Shown here piece after piece: positions 26,907 to 36,145 of a stretch of 64,000 bases of DNA; the first letter of the stretch is position 1, and the number at the start of each line of letters is the position of its first letter. Below the pieces are notes generated by a model. It was given only the letters and a program-made list of their open reading frames with translations, was not told where the DNA came from and searched no databases. The translations under genes were made by a program, and so were the position numbers. This DNA is from Solihabitans fulvus (lineage in GTDB: Bacteria; Actinomycetota; Actinomycetes; Mycobacteriales; Pseudonocardiaceae). The stretch is from the NCBI RefSeq assembly GCF_008386585.1, contig NZ_VUOB01000002.1, forward strand, positions 175,060 through 239,059, given 5' to 3'.

Positions 26907-27881
26907 TCAGCTCTTGGGCAGGCCGGGCGGGTTGACCTCCGAGGTCGGCACGGCCTCGTTGGACAGGCCCCAGCGCTTGAGCACCTCGGCGTACTTGCCG
27001 TTCCTGATCAGCTCGTTGAGCGCGTCGGCGAACGGCTTGACCAGCCCGTTGTCCTTCTTCGTCGTGGCCGCGATCTTGCCGACGAGGTCGCCGCCGCCGG
27101 ACTGGGTGCCGATGATCTCGGTCTGGCCCGACGTGGCAGCGTGGTAGCTCGCGCTCGGGTTCGGGCCGAGATACGCGTCGATCCGGCCGGACTGGAGGGC
27201 GAGGTAGTAGTCCGACGCGTTCTGGAAGTACTTGATGTCGACCGGTTTGAGGCCGGCGCGCTCGTCCTGTTGGCTCCAGCTCACCAGGATCTTCTCCTGG
27301 TTGGTGCCGGAGCCGACCGCGATCGTCTTGCCTGCGACGTCCTTTGGCCCGGCGACCTTCCAGTTGCCGCCCTTCTTCGCCTCGAAGGCGAGCGTGTCCA
27401 GCCGGTAGGTCGCGAAGTCGTACTTCTCCTTGCGTGCCTCGGTGACGGTGATGTTCGAGAAGCCCGCCTGGTACTTGCCGCTGTCCAGGCCGACGAACAG
27501 GTTCTCCCAGGAGGTCACCTCCAGCTGCGGTTGGAGGCCGAGGACGCCGGCGACCAGCCACGCGATGTCGTTCTCGACGCCGATGGGCGTCTTGTCGTCG
27601 GTGGCGTAGAAACCCAGTGGCGGCACGGAACCCGCGGTGCCGCCGATGACGAGCCTGCCGCCGGCGCGCACGTCGGCCGGCACCTCGGCGGCGATCCCGT
27701 CCACCTTGTCCGCGGTGATCCGGTGCTGGTCCGGGCTGAGGTTGACGGTCTGCCCGGACGGCCCAGCCGCGGTGGACGTGCCGTTCGCCCCCGCGCTGCC
27801 GCCGCAGCCGGCCAGCGCGAGAGCGGCGACGATGGTCAGGGCTGCGGCGGCGGGCCGGCGGCGTCGGTCGAGGATGGACAC
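26907..27881 (-). CDS. Polar amino-acid ABC transporter substrate-binding lipoprotein, probably cystine
   Basis: A 324-residue lipoprotein of SBP family 3. The GTG start follows GAGGAAG; the lipobox is LAGC. The two-lobe fold is visible through GVENDIAWLVAGVLG, SWENLFVGLDSGKYQAG (helix after lobe hinge) and the PYxxxQSGRIDAYLGP stretch. It closes the operon permease-ATPase-SBP. Cystine or another sulfur compound is inferred from the Cys leader peptide upstream; no substrate residue proves it. Confidence 0.8.
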   Translation of the reverse strand: MSILDRRRRPAAAALTIVAALALAGCGGSAGANGTSTAAGPSGQTVNLSPDQHRITADKVDGIAAEVPADVRAGGRLVIGGTAGSVPPLGFYATDDKTPIGVENDIAWLVAGVLGLQPQLEVTSWENLFVGLDSGKYQAGFSNITVTEARKEKYDFATYRLDTLAFEAKKGGNWKVAGPKDVAGKTIAVGSGTNQEKILVSWSQQDERAGLKPVDIKYFQNASDYYLALQSGRIDAYLGPNPSASYHAATSGQTEIIGTQSGGGDLVGKIAATTKKDNGLVKPFADALNELIRNGKYAEVLKRWGLSNEAVPTSEVNPPGLPKS

Positions 27882-27930
27882 GTGCTTCCTCCAGTGGGGC
27901 GAACTGCGTTGCGGGACGGGCGAAGCGGGG

Positions 27931-28695
27931 TCAGAGAACCTTGGACAGGAACGCGCGGGTGCGCTCGTGGCGCGGCGCGTCCAACACCTGGGCTGGCGGC
28001 CCCTGTTCGAGGACGAGCCCGTCGTCCATGAACACCACGGAGTCGGCCACCTCGCGGGCGAACCCGACCTCGTGGGTCACCACGATCATGGTGGTGCCGC
28101 TGCGGGCGAGGTCCCGCATGACGTCAAGCACCTCGCCGACCAGCTCGGGATCCAGCGCCGAGGTCGGCTCGTCGAACAGCACCAGCTTCGGGTCAAGCGC
28201 CAGCGCGCGGGCGATCGCGACGCGCTGCTGCTGACCGCCGGAGAGCTGGCGGGGAAACGCGTCCGCCTTGTCGGCCAGGCCCACCCGGTCGAGCAGCCGT
28301 CGCGCCACCGGATAGACCTCCCGCCTTGGCCGGCGCTGCGCCGACAGGGGCGCCTCGGCCACGTTGTCCAGCACGGTCAGGTGCGGGAACAGGTTGAAGC
28401 TCTGGAAGACGAACCCGATGTGGGTCCGCTGCCGCAGGATGTCGCGCTCCTTCAGTTCGTGCAGCCGGTCGCCGACCCGGCGGTAGCCCATCAGCTCGCC
28501 GTCGACGCTGACGTGGCCCCTGTCCACCTTCTCCAGGTGGTTGATGCTGCGCAGCAGGGTCGACTTGCCCGAGCCGGACGGCCCGAGGACGACCGTCACC
28601 TCGCCGGTCCTGACCCGGAGATCCACGCCACGCAGGACTTCGAGCGTGCCGAAGCTCTTGTACACGCCCCGCAGGTCGACCATCGGACGACTCAT
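27931..28695 (-). CDS. Polar amino-acid ABC transporter ATP-binding protein
   Basis: A 254-residue ATPase of the GlnQ/TcyN type. The start at 28695 overlaps the permease stop by four bases. Walker A GPSGSGKST, Q-loop VFQSFNLFPHLTVLDN, signature LSGGQQQR, Walker B LVLFDEPTSALDPE and the H-loop VTHE are complete. It energises uptake with the adjacent permease and SBP. Confidence 0.88.
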   Translation of the reverse strand: MSRPMVDLRGVYKSFGTLEVLRGVDLRVRTGEVTVVLGPSGSGKSTLLRSINHLEKVDRGHVSVDGELMGYRRVGDRLHELKERDILRQRTHIGFVFQSFNLFPHLTVLDNVAEAPLSAQRRPRREVYPVARRLLDRVGLADKADAFPRQLSGGQQQRVAIARALALDPKLVLFDEPTSALDPELVGEVLDVMRDLARSGTTMIVVTHEVGFAREVADSVVFMDDGLVLEQGPPAQVLDAPRHERTRAFLSKVL

Positions 28696-29705
28696 CGACT
28701 CGCCTCCCCGACTGGACTCAGGTCGCGGCGCGCGGCGGCGGCCCTCAGCTGGCGCAGCCTCGTCCTGGCGCGCTGCAACGGGGTCGGCGGCAGGCTGCGC
28801 GCGGACCCCTTGGCGTAGTGGCGTTCCACGTAGTACTGGACGACCGACAGCACGGTGGTCAGCGCGACGTACCAGATCGTGGCGACCATGAGCAGCGCGA
28901 CCACGCGCGTGTTGCGGCCGTAGATCACCTGCACCTGGTAGAACAGCTCGCCGATGGCCATTACCGACACCACCGAGGTGCCCTTGAACAGGCTGATCAC
29001 CTCGTTGGCCGCGTTCGGCAGGATCGACCGCATCGCCTGCGGCAGCACGATTCGGCGGAACTGTCGCCCCTTCGGGATGCCGAGCGCCGCGGCCGCGTCG
29101 AGCTGCCCGTGGTCGACGGCGATGATGCCGGAGCGCACGATCTCCGCGGCGTAGGCCGCCTGGTGCAGGGCGAGCCCGAGCACGGCAGCGCCGATCGGAC
29201 TGACCAGGTCCTTGGTCTCGAAGGACAACAGCGCGGGGCCGAACGGCACGCCGACGTCGAACCGTTGGTAGAGATAGGAGATGTTGAACCAGAACAGCAG
29301 TTGCACGATCAGGGGGATGGACCGGAACGCCCAGACATAGGTCCAGCCCACCGTCTGGAGGAAGGAACTCCTCGACAGCCGCATCAGCGCCACCACCACG
29401 CCGAGCGCGAACCCGAGCACCGTGCCGTACACGGTGAGCTGGATGGTGACGCCGACGGCGTGGACGATCACGTCCGCGGTCAGGTACTGGCCGACGGTGG
29501 CCCAGTCCCAGCCGGGGTTGGTGGCCAGCCCGTGCGCGAACTGCGCGACGAGCACGAGCACCACGACGACGCCGACCCACCGCCACGGGTGGCGTGCCGG
29601 CACCACCGGGAGCGCGGCCAGTTCGGCGGACTCGTCCTGCGCGGCCGGCGTCGCTGTCGGCGGATCGGCGGCGGCGAGCCGAACGGGTTCGGAGGACAGG
29701 CTCAT
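28692..29705 (-). CDS. Polar amino-acid ABC transporter permease
   Basis: A 337-residue membrane protein of the HisM/TcyL type, with a longer than usual N-terminal cytosolic part. AGGAGGAACC precedes the ATG. The EAA loop is visible as AAAALGIPKGRQFRRIVLPQAMRS region (about residues 220-245). It is the only permease gene, so the channel is likely a homodimer. First structural gene after the leader peptide. Confidence 0.86.
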   Translation of the reverse strand: MSLSSEPVRLAAADPPTATPAAQDESAELAALPVVPARHPWRWVGVVVVLVLVAQFAHGLATNPGWDWATVGQYLTADVIVHAVGVTIQLTVYGTVLGFALGVVVALMRLSRSSFLQTVGWTYVWAFRSIPLIVQLLFWFNISYLYQRFDVGVPFGPALLSFETKDLVSPIGAAVLGLALHQAAYAAEIVRSGIIAVDHGQLDAAAALGIPKGRQFRRIVLPQAMRSILPNAANEVISLFKGTSVVSVMAIGELFYQVQVIYGRNTRVVALLMVATIWYVALTTVLSVVQYYVERHYAKGSARSLPPTPLQRARTRLRQLRAAAARRDLSPVGEASR

Positions 29706-29792
29706 GACGGTTCCTCCTGCGGGGGAACGGGAACGCCGCCGCCGCCCGGCGCCGGAAGGGCGGGGCGGACGTCGTCACGGCGTGCGGGAGTG

Positions 29793-29811
29793 CCGTTCCT
29801 GAGCGGAACGG
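29793..29811. promoter_or_regulatory. Hairpin between leader peptide and transporter operon
   Basis: A perfect 7-bp stem CCGTTCC/GGAACGG with a 5-base loop lies about 40 bases after the leader stop and about 90 before the permease start. It could be part of the attenuation switch. There is no T tract, so a Rho-dependent or translational mechanism is more likely than an intrinsic terminator. Confidence 0.4.
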
Positions 29812-29848
29812 AGTGGTGCTGCGTGGCTGCGCTAGGCCTGGTGCGTCG

Positions 29849-29923
29849 TCAGCCGCGACAGATGTCGCTGTCGGTGTGACCGAAGTCCACGTGCCGGCGC
29901 GAGCAGAGAACCGTGCGGTTCAT
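29849..29923 (-). CDS. Cys-containing actinobacterial leader peptide (24 residues)
   Basis: A small gene with a strong GGGAGG ribosome-binding site. The peptide carries VLCSRRHVDF and ends ICRG, which is the hallmark (CSRRHVDL...IC) of the putative leader peptides found before actinobacterial sulfur-assimilation and sulfur amino-acid genes and shown in mycobacteria to act as cysteine-responsive attenuators. The two Cys codons at positions 7 and 22 would stall ribosomes when charged tRNA-Cys is scarce. It lies 143 bases before the ABC permease gene and points to sulfur amino-acid control. Confidence 0.8.
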   Translation of the reverse strand: MNRTVLCSRRHVDFGHTDSDICRG

Positions 29924-30065
29924 CGGGCGCCTCCCGGCTCTGTCGACAGTTGTGCTGACCAGTGGTGAAACGGTAGCGACGCTCGTGGTGGCCGAACAAG
30001 ACGCCGGCCCGAGGTGTCCAGTCGCTGAAACGGCCGCGACCCGTGGTTGACAGGCGGCGGCGCCG

Positions 30066-30869
30066 CTACGGGGTGCGCAGGATGTGCCCGTGCGGCCTGG
30101 CCGCCGGGGTCGCGGCAGGCTCGACAAACCACTCCCGGCCGAGCAGGAGCCCGAAAACGGGCGCTGGCAACCGAAGTAGCGCCCGGAACACGGGCGCGGC
30201 CCGGCCCCTGCCGTGGGTCTGGGACCGGTGCGCGGCGAGCGCCGCGCGCTTCTGCGCGGCGAACCCTCGGACGTCGATCCGGTGCGTGATCGCGGCGCGC
30301 GCGCTGTACGCGGAGCGGATGACCGCCGGGTCGTACCGCAGCGGCAGCCGAAGGAAGCGCAGCACGGCGAACAGCCTGACGACGGGCTCGCGCGGCATGG
30401 TGGCCTCCAGCACGCGGGGCGTGCCGGCCAGCTCGGCGGCCATGGCGCCGACCCGGTGCACCCGCACGTGGTCGCGGTGCCCGTAGCCGCCCATCGGGTC
30501 GTAGCTCAGCAGCACCTCGACGCGCTCCTCGCGGAGCAGGTCGGCGAGCCGGGCGGCGGCGTCCTCGACGGTGGCCCTGGCGAAGCGGGTGCGGTCCGGC
30601 GGGTCCGGATAGAGCACCGGCCCGTGCCCGCTGTCGGCGTAGCCGAGGTGCACGACCCTCGCGACACCCAGCGCCGCCGCGCTGGCCCTGAGCTCGTCCA
30701 GCCTGGCCTGCCCGTCCGGGCCGGTCGCCTCGCCCATCAGGCCGTCGCAGGCGACGGCGATGACGACCCGGTGCCCCTCCGTGGCCAGCCGGGCCAGCGT
30801 TCCCCCGGTCAGCAGCGCCTCGTCGTCCGGATGGGCGTGAAAGGCGAGGACCGTGGCCATGATCACCAT
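30066..30869 (-). CDS. PIG-L/LmbE family zinc deacetylase
   Basis: A metal-dependent deacetylase of about 267 residues. The first zinc motif is AHPDDE near the N-terminus and the partner motif is GHRDHVRVH, both intact. Relatives include MshB (mycothiol synthesis), Mca and antibiotic-tailoring deacetylases; isolated position prevents a choice. GGGAG sits upstream, and ATG 30869, GTG 30866 or ATG 30860 could each be the start. It diverges from the HelY gene. Confidence 0.8.
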   Translation of the reverse strand: MVIMATVLAFHAHPDDEALLTGGTLARLATEGHRVVIAVACDGLMGEATGPDGQARLDELRASAAALGVARVVHLGYADSGHGPVLYPDPPDRTRFARATVEDAAARLADLLREERVEVLLSYDPMGGYGHRDHVRVHRVGAMAAELAGTPRVLEATMPREPVVRLFAVLRFLRLPLRYDPAVIRSAYSARAAITHRIDVRGFAAQKRAALAAHRSQTHGRGRAAPVFRALLRLPAPVFGLLLGREWFVEPAATPAARPHGHILRTP

Positions 30870-31024
30870 GCTCCCAGACGGCCCTGCGCCGACGGTGGTG
30901 ACCTGGAATTCCAGTGCGGCGAGAATCCTTCTTGAGTAGGAATCACGATGGCTTCAGTGTAGACCGAAATCAAGTCTGGCCGGTCCGCCACCACCTTGTC
31001 GGTGGGATGTGACAGCCTTGAGGC

Positions 31025-33796
31025 GTGGTCGACAGTCCTTCTCGGACCCCTGCCGAGGCATACGAAGAGTCCCGCCGCCGTGCGCTCCGGCCGAAGTTGA
31101 CCGACTTCCTGCCGGTGCTGTCCTTCGAGCTGGACCCGTTCCAGCTCGAGGCCTGCGAGGCGCTGGAGAACGGACACGGGGTGCTGGTGTGCGCGCCAAC
31201 CGGCGCCGGCAAGACGGTGGTCGGCGAGTTCGCCGTGCACCTCGCCCTCGCCCGTGGCCGCAAGTGCTTCTACACGACGCCGATCAAGGCGCTGTCCAAC
31301 CAGAAGTTCGCCGACCTCACCGCGCGGTACGGGGCGGAGTCGGTCGGCCTGCTCACCGGCGACACCTCCATCAACGGCGACGCGCCCGTGGTCGTGATGA
31401 CCACCGAGGTGCTGCGCAACATGCTCTACGCGGGCTCCTCCGCGCTCAACGGCCTGTCCTACGTGGTGATGGACGAGGTGCACTACCTGGCCGACCGGTT
31501 CCGCGGCGCGGTGTGGGAGGAGGTGATCCTGCACCTGCCGGAGCACGTGCAGCTGGTCAGCCTCTCTGCGACGGTCAGCAACGCCGAGGAGTTCGGCGAA
31601 TGGCTCGTCGAGGTCCGCGGCGACACCACGGTCGTGGTGGACGAGCACCGGCCGGTGCCGCTGTGGCAGCACATGCTGGTCGGCAACCGCATGCTCGACC
31701 TGTTCGTCGGCGAGGCCCAGGACAGCGAGGCTCGGATCAACCCCGAGCTGCTGCGGCGCGCCGAGGACCTCGGCAGGCTGCACGTGCCGTGGGGCCGCCA
31801 GCGGCGCGGCGGCAAGGCGGGCCAGCAGCTCGGCGGCCAGCGCAGGACGGGCTTCCGGCCGGCCTCCAGGGTCGACGTGGTGCAGCGGCTGGACAACGCG
31901 GGGCTGCTGCCGGCCATCGTGTTCGTGTTCAGCAGGGCGGGTTGCGACGCCGCGGTCGGCCAGTGCGTGCGCGCCGGACTGCGGCTCAACGGGCCGGACG
32001 AGGTCGAGGAGATCCGCACGATCATCGACCAGCGCACCAGGGACCTGCCGGAGGGCGACCTCGGGGTGCTCGGGTACTGGGAGTGGCGCGAGGCGCTGGA
32101 GCGCGGTATCGCCAGCCACCACGCCGGGCTGCTGCCCGCCTTCAAGGAGACCGTGGAGGAGCTGTTCGTCCGCGGCCTGGTCAAGGTCGTGTTCGCCACC
32201 GAGACGCTGGCGCTGGGCATCAACATGCCGGCCAGGACCGTCGTGCTGGAGAAGCTGGTCAAGTACAACGGCGAGGCGCACGTCGACCTGACGCCGGGGG
32301 AGTACACGCAGCTCACCGGCCGGGCCGGCCGGCGCGGCATCGACGTCGAGGGACACGCCGTGGTGGTGTGGCAGCCCGGCATCGACCCCAAGCAGGTCGC
32401 CGGCCTCGCCTCCACCCGCACGTTCCCGCTGCGCTCCTCGTTCCGGCCCGGCTACAACATGGCGGTCAACCTGGTGCACCAGGTCGGCGCCTCGGCGGCC
32501 CGCGAGCTGCTGGAGCAGTCCTTCGCGCAGTTCCAGGCGGACCGGTCGGTGGTCGGCCTGTCCAGGCGGATCGAGCGCGGCAAGGAGGCGCTGGCCGGCT
32601 ATGCCGAGTCGATGACCTGCCACCTCGGCGACTTCACCGAGTACGCGGCGCTGCGGCGGCGGGTGTCGGACCGGGAGAAGGCGCTGGCCAAGCAGAACAG
32701 CAACGACCGCAGGGCGGAGGCGGCCGCGTCGCTGGAGAAGCTGCGCAAGGGCGATGTCATCGCGGTGCCGTCGGGCCGCCGGATCGGGCTGGCGCTGGTG
32801 ATCGACCCCGGCCTCGAACCGCTTGGCGAGCCGCGTCCGCTGGTGGTCACGGAGGACCGCTGGGCCGGCAGGCTGTCCGTGTCCGACTTCCCGACCCCGG
32901 TCGAGGTGCTCGGTCGGGTGAAGCTGCCCAAGCAGGTCGACGTGCGGTCGCCCAAGTCGCGCCGGGAGCTGGCCGAGGGTCTGCGCAACACGGGCATCGT
33001 CGCGCCGAGCCGGGGCAGGCGGCGGTCCAACCCCGACGACGACGCGGAGCTGGCGACGCTGCGCAGGGCGTTGCGGGCGCATCCCTGCCACGGCTGCCAG
33101 GAGCGCGAGGACCACGCGAGGTGGGCTGAGCGGTACTACCGGCTGCTCGCGGAGACCGAGCAGGTGGAGCGCAAGGTCGCGGCGACGACGCACTCGCTGG
33201 CCAGGGCGTTCGACCGGATTCGGGCGCTGCTGCGGGAGCGCGGCTACCTGGCCGCCGACGAGGCGGGCGAGGAGAAGGTCACCGAGCACGGGCAGCGGCT
33301 GACCCGGCTCTACAGCGAGTCGGACCTGCTGGCGGCGGAGTGCCTGCGGCGGGGCGTGTGGCGCGGGCTCGGCCCCGCCGAGCTGGCCTCGGTGGTGTCG
33401 GCGTTGGTGTACGAGGCGCGCAGGGACGGTTTGACGGAGCCGCGCCTGCCGGCCGGCCAGGTCGCGGACGCGCTGCTGGCCACCCAGCGGTTGTGGGTCG
33501 ACCTGGAGGAGGACGAGCGGCGGCACAAGCTCGACCGCACCAGGCAGCCCGACGCGGGTTTCGCGTGGCCGGTCTTCCGGTGGGCGCGGGGAGAATCCCT
33601 GGAGAAGGTGCTCATCGCGGCCGAGGCGAACGGCCAGGAACTATCGGCTGGCGACTTCGTGCGGTGGTGCCGGCAGGTGATCGACCTGCTGGACCAGGTT
33701 CGCGACGTGATGGGTGGAGGTGACCCGGTTGGCGCAGTCGCGTCGAAGGCCGTGGACGCCCTGCGTCGAGGTGTGGTAGCTATGGCCACGGTCTGA
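31025..33796 (+). CDS. helY: Ski2/Mtr4-like DEVH-box RNA helicase (HelY)
   Basis: A 923-residue superfamily 2 helicase. Walker A is APTGAGKT (about 59-66), the DEVH box is VMDEVHYL, motif III LSATVS, and the ratchet/arch region ends in a DSHCT-type C-terminus (about 750-923). HelY of mycobacteria belongs to this family; actinobacterial members are presumed to assist RNA turnover. The GTG start has only a weak TTGAGG upstream. The length fits the family and it is well conserved housekeeping material. Confidence 0.88.
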   Translation: MVDSPSRTPAEAYEESRRRALRPKLTDFLPVLSFELDPFQLEACEALENGHGVLVCAPTGAGKTVVGEFAVHLALARGRKCFYTTPIKALSNQKFADLTARYGAESVGLLTGDTSINGDAPVVVMTTEVLRNMLYAGSSALNGLSYVVMDEVHYLADRFRGAVWEEVILHLPEHVQLVSLSATVSNAEEFGEWLVEVRGDTTVVVDEHRPVPLWQHMLVGNRMLDLFVGEAQDSEARINPELLRRAEDLGRLHVPWGRQRRGGKAGQQLGGQRRTGFRPASRVDVVQRLDNAGLLPAIVFVFSRAGCDAAVGQCVRAGLRLNGPDEVEEIRTIIDQRTRDLPEGDLGVLGYWEWREALERGIASHHAGLLPAFKETVEELFVRGLVKVVFATETLALGINMPARTVVLEKLVKYNGEAHVDLTPGEYTQLTGRAGRRGIDVEGHAVVVWQPGIDPKQVAGLASTRTFPLRSSFRPGYNMAVNLVHQVGASAARELLEQSFAQFQADRSVVGLSRRIERGKEALAGYAESMTCHLGDFTEYAALRRRVSDREKALAKQNSNDRRAEAAASLEKLRKGDVIAVPSGRRIGLALVIDPGLEPLGEPRPLVVTEDRWAGRLSVSDFPTPVEVLGRVKLPKQVDVRSPKSRRELAEGLRNTGIVAPSRGRRRSNPDDDAELATLRRALRAHPCHGCQEREDHARWAERYYRLLAETEQVERKVAATTHSLARAFDRIRALLRERGYLAADEAGEEKVTEHGQRLTRLYSESDLLAAECLRRGVWRGLGPAELASVVSALVYEARRDGLTEPRLPAGQVADALLATQRLWVDLEEDERRHKLDRTRQPDAGFAWPVFRWARGESLEKVLIAAEANGQELSAGDFVRWCRQVIDLLDQVRDVMGGGDPVGAVASKAVDALRRGVVAMATV

Positions 33797-33919
33797 ACAA
33801 GCTTTGCGGGGCGGCCAGCGCCGGGGCGTGATCCTGTGGTTTGATCGCGCCCGACGGCCAGTGATCGGCGGCCGTCGCCGATTCTTCACGTGTCCGTCCC
33901 CGAATCCGGAGGCCCCATC

Positions 33920-34570
33920 ATGACCAGCCCGTACGGACCGTCCGGGGGGAACGACCCGCAGCAGTGGGGCCAGCAGCCGCAGCCCTACGGCGGTGGGTAC
34001 ACCCCCGGCACGCCGTCCGGCGGCTTTCCCAACCAGGGCGGCTACCCCCAGCAGGGGGCGCAGCCCGGTTATGGGCAACCGGATCCGGCGCAGCAGGGCG
34101 GCTACGGCCAGCAGCCGGGTCAGCCGCAGTTCCCCGGCCAGTACGGCCAGCAGCCCGGTCAGTACGGGCAGCCGCAGCCGACGCAGCAGTTCCCCGGCCA
34201 GTACGGCCAGCAGCCCGGCTACCCGGGTGCGCCGCAGCAGCCGAAGAAGAAGTCCGGTGCGACGATGTGGATCGTCATCGCCGTGGTTGTGGTGCTGCTC
34301 GGCGTGTTCGCGGTGCTCGCGTTCGTCGCGCCGGGGTTCATGAACAAGAAGGTGTTCGACAACGCCGCGGTGCAGACCGGCGTGGTGAGCATCCTGAAGG
34401 ACAACTACAAGATCGCCGACGTGTCGGGGGCCAAGTGCCCTGCCGGCCAGGAGGTCAAGAAGGGCGCCACCTTCAACTGCACCGCGACGATCGGCGGCAA
34501 GGACAAGACCGTCGCGATCACGGTGAAGACCGACGACGGCGAGTACGAGGTCGGCCAGCCGCAGGGCTGA
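33920..34570 (+). CDS. Gln/Pro/Tyr/Gly-rich membrane protein with DUF4333 domain
   Basis: A 216-residue protein starting at the ATG at 33920 behind CGGAGG. Residues 1-108 are low-complexity repeats ([21 protein letters not shown]); then come a KKK anchor and one membrane helix (about 113-137), and an outer DUF4333 domain with a Cys pair (KCPAG and FNCTA) that probably forms a disulfide. Proteins like this are common in actinomycetes and of unknown function. The repetitive cytosolic tail is intrinsically disordered. Confidence 0.75.
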   Translation: MTSPYGPSGGNDPQQWGQQPQPYGGGYTPGTPSGGFPNQGGYPQQGAQPGYGQPDPAQQGGYGQQPGQPQFPGQYGQQPGQYGQPQPTQQFPGQYGQQPGYPGAPQQPKKKSGATMWIVIAVVVVLLGVFAVLAFVAPGFMNKKVFDNAAVQTGVVSILKDNYKIADVSGAKCPAGQEVKKGATFNCTATIGGKDKTVAITVKTDDGEYEVGQPQG

Positions 34571-34640
34571 CGACCCTCGGTTGTTCGCTAGGCGAATAAA
34601 CTAGTTCGCACCAGCGGGGAGTCCAGGGCAGTATCGGACC

Positions 34641-35855
34641 GTGACCGATCACGATGTCCGGGTCCTGGACTCCTCGCAGTTGCGGGACGCGCACCGCTTG
34701 TTCTGCGCGACTCTTCACTTCAAGCCGCTTGAGGGCGAACACTGGGCGCAGGCCGCCCAGACCTACCATCCCGGTAGGACGTTCGGCGCGTTCGACGGCG
34801 ACGCGATGATCGGCACGGCCAGCTCGTTCGCCTCGGGGCTGCGGGTGCCTGGCGGTGCCGTGGTGCCGATGGCGGCGGTCAGCCGGGTCGGGGTGCGGGC
34901 CGACCGGACCCGCCGGGGCATTCTGAGCGCGTTGATGCGCGTGCAGCTCGAGGACGTGCGCAGCCAGGGTGACGTGGCGGCGTCGCTGCGCGCCAGCGAG
35001 AGCGGCATCTACGGCCGGTTCGGGTACGGCGTGGCGACGCGCGGCCAGACCGTGCGGATCGAGCGTCGGAGGGCGGCGCCGCGTGCCGGTGTGCCGAGCG
35101 GCGGTGAGGTGCGGCTGGTCGACCCCGAGGTGGCGTTGGACGGCCTGCTGCCCACGCTGTTCGAGCGCATCGCGTTCGAGACGCCCGGCGCGGTCGTCCG
35201 TTGGCCGGAGTACTGGGGCAGCATGTCGCGTCGGGCGGCCAAGGAGGGCGACGCACTGGTGGTGGCCGTGCACGCAGGGGCGGACGGCGACGACGGTTAC
35301 GCGATCTACCAGGTGACCCGGACCGGCCACGGGCTGTCCGGGAAGTGCGAGCTCGTCGTGCACGACCTGTGGGCCGAGACCCCCGAGTCGCGGGCCGACC
35401 TGTGGCGGTTCACCTGCGACGTGGACCTGGTCGACGAGGTCGTCGCGCCGCTGCGGCCGCTCGAGGAGCCGGTCGAGCTGTTGTTCGCCGACCGCAGGGC
35501 GGTGTCGGTGAACGAGGTGGTCGACGAGACCTGGCTGCGGTTGGTCGACGTGCCGGCCGCGTTGGCCACCCGCGCCTACGGTGACGCGCCGGACGTGGTG
35601 ATCGGGGTGCGCGACGCGCTGTTGTCCGACAACGACGGCAACTACCGCGTCGGTGCCGGCGGCGCGTCCCGCACCGACAGCGCGGCGCAGCTTGAGGTCG
35701 ACGTGGACACGTTGGCGATGGCCTACCTTGGCGACGTGCGGCTGTCGACGCTGGCGTCGGTCGGCCGCGTCCGGGTGGCCGATCGGGACGCGCTCGCCTC
35801 GGCCGACGCGCTGTTCTGTGCGCAGGCGCGGCCGTGGGCGGGCACGTTCTTCTGA
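34641..35855 (+). CDS. Eis-like GNAT acetyltransferase
   Basis: A 404-residue protein with two fused GNAT domains and a sterol-carrier-like C-terminal domain, the architecture of Eis (enhanced intracellular survival). The acetyl-CoA loop is VRADRTRRGILSALM, and the C-terminus ends in Phe (GTFF), whose carboxylate is catalytic in Mycobacterium tuberculosis Eis. Eis acetylates amines such as aminoglycosides and peptides. GTG start. Whether this one confers drug modification cannot be told. Confidence 0.82.
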   Translation: MTDHDVRVLDSSQLRDAHRLFCATLHFKPLEGEHWAQAAQTYHPGRTFGAFDGDAMIGTASSFASGLRVPGGAVVPMAAVSRVGVRADRTRRGILSALMRVQLEDVRSQGDVAASLRASESGIYGRFGYGVATRGQTVRIERRRAAPRAGVPSGGEVRLVDPEVALDGLLPTLFERIAFETPGAVVRWPEYWGSMSRRAAKEGDALVVAVHAGADGDDGYAIYQVTRTGHGLSGKCELVVHDLWAETPESRADLWRFTCDVDLVDEVVAPLRPLEEPVELLFADRRAVSVNEVVDETWLRLVDVPAALATRAYGDAPDVVIGVRDALLSDNDGNYRVGAGGASRTDSAAQLEVDVDTLAMAYLGDVRLSTLASVGRVRVADRDALASADALFCAQARPWAGTFF

Positions 35856-35858
35856 GCG

Positions 35859-36035
35859 TCAGGTCTGCCAGCGCGTGACGGCGTTGGCCAGTTGCGCTGG
35901 CACGGTCGGGGAGTGGTTGCTGACAATGGGAATCGCCCTCCGCTCGTGCCAGCGCTGCTGGCAGGAGTCCGAGCAGAAGTAGGTTGATGGCGAAGCGAGC
36001 TGGACAGTGCCGCAGGTGGCGCAGGGTTCGGACAT
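35859..36035 (-). CDS. 58-residue zinc-ribbon-like protein
   Basis: A small gene with ribosome-binding site GGGAGGG seven bases before the ATG. The protein shows CATC then CSDSCQQRWHERR, four cysteines in CxxC...CxxxC spacing with a following WH, which suggests a single zinc-binding knuckle as in TRASH or MYND-like fingers. The C-terminal third is polar. It converges with the Eis-like gene with three bases between. No functional inference is possible beyond metal binding. Confidence 0.65.
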   Translation of the reverse strand: MSEPCATCGTVQLASPSTYFCSDSCQQRWHERRAIPIVSNHSPTVPAQLANAVTRWQT

Positions 36036-36115
36036 CGACCCTCCCGGTCCGCACGTGGTCTGGTGAGATCCACTGTGCTGGCCGGATGGGACGGTGCCGT
36101 TTCCGTCGTGTTTCG

Positions 36116-36145
36116 GTTGCCGGACAGGCCGTTGCCGGACAGGCC
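36116..36145. repeat. 15-base tandem duplication
   Basis: GTTGCCGGACAGGCC occurs twice in direct succession, the second copy ending at the stop codon of the strictosidine-synthase-like gene. It is probably a slippage product in its 3' flank. Confidence 0.9.

Noticed and set aside
30863..33526. 887-residue open frame antisense to the HelY gene
   Set aside because: High-GC third-position bias opens long antisense frames; the protein is an Arg/Ala/Gly-rich mirror with no domain, while the plus strand has a clear helicase.
36116..36145. Recombination site
   Set aside because: Only two 15-base direct copies without inverted elements or integrase; simple slippage explains it.
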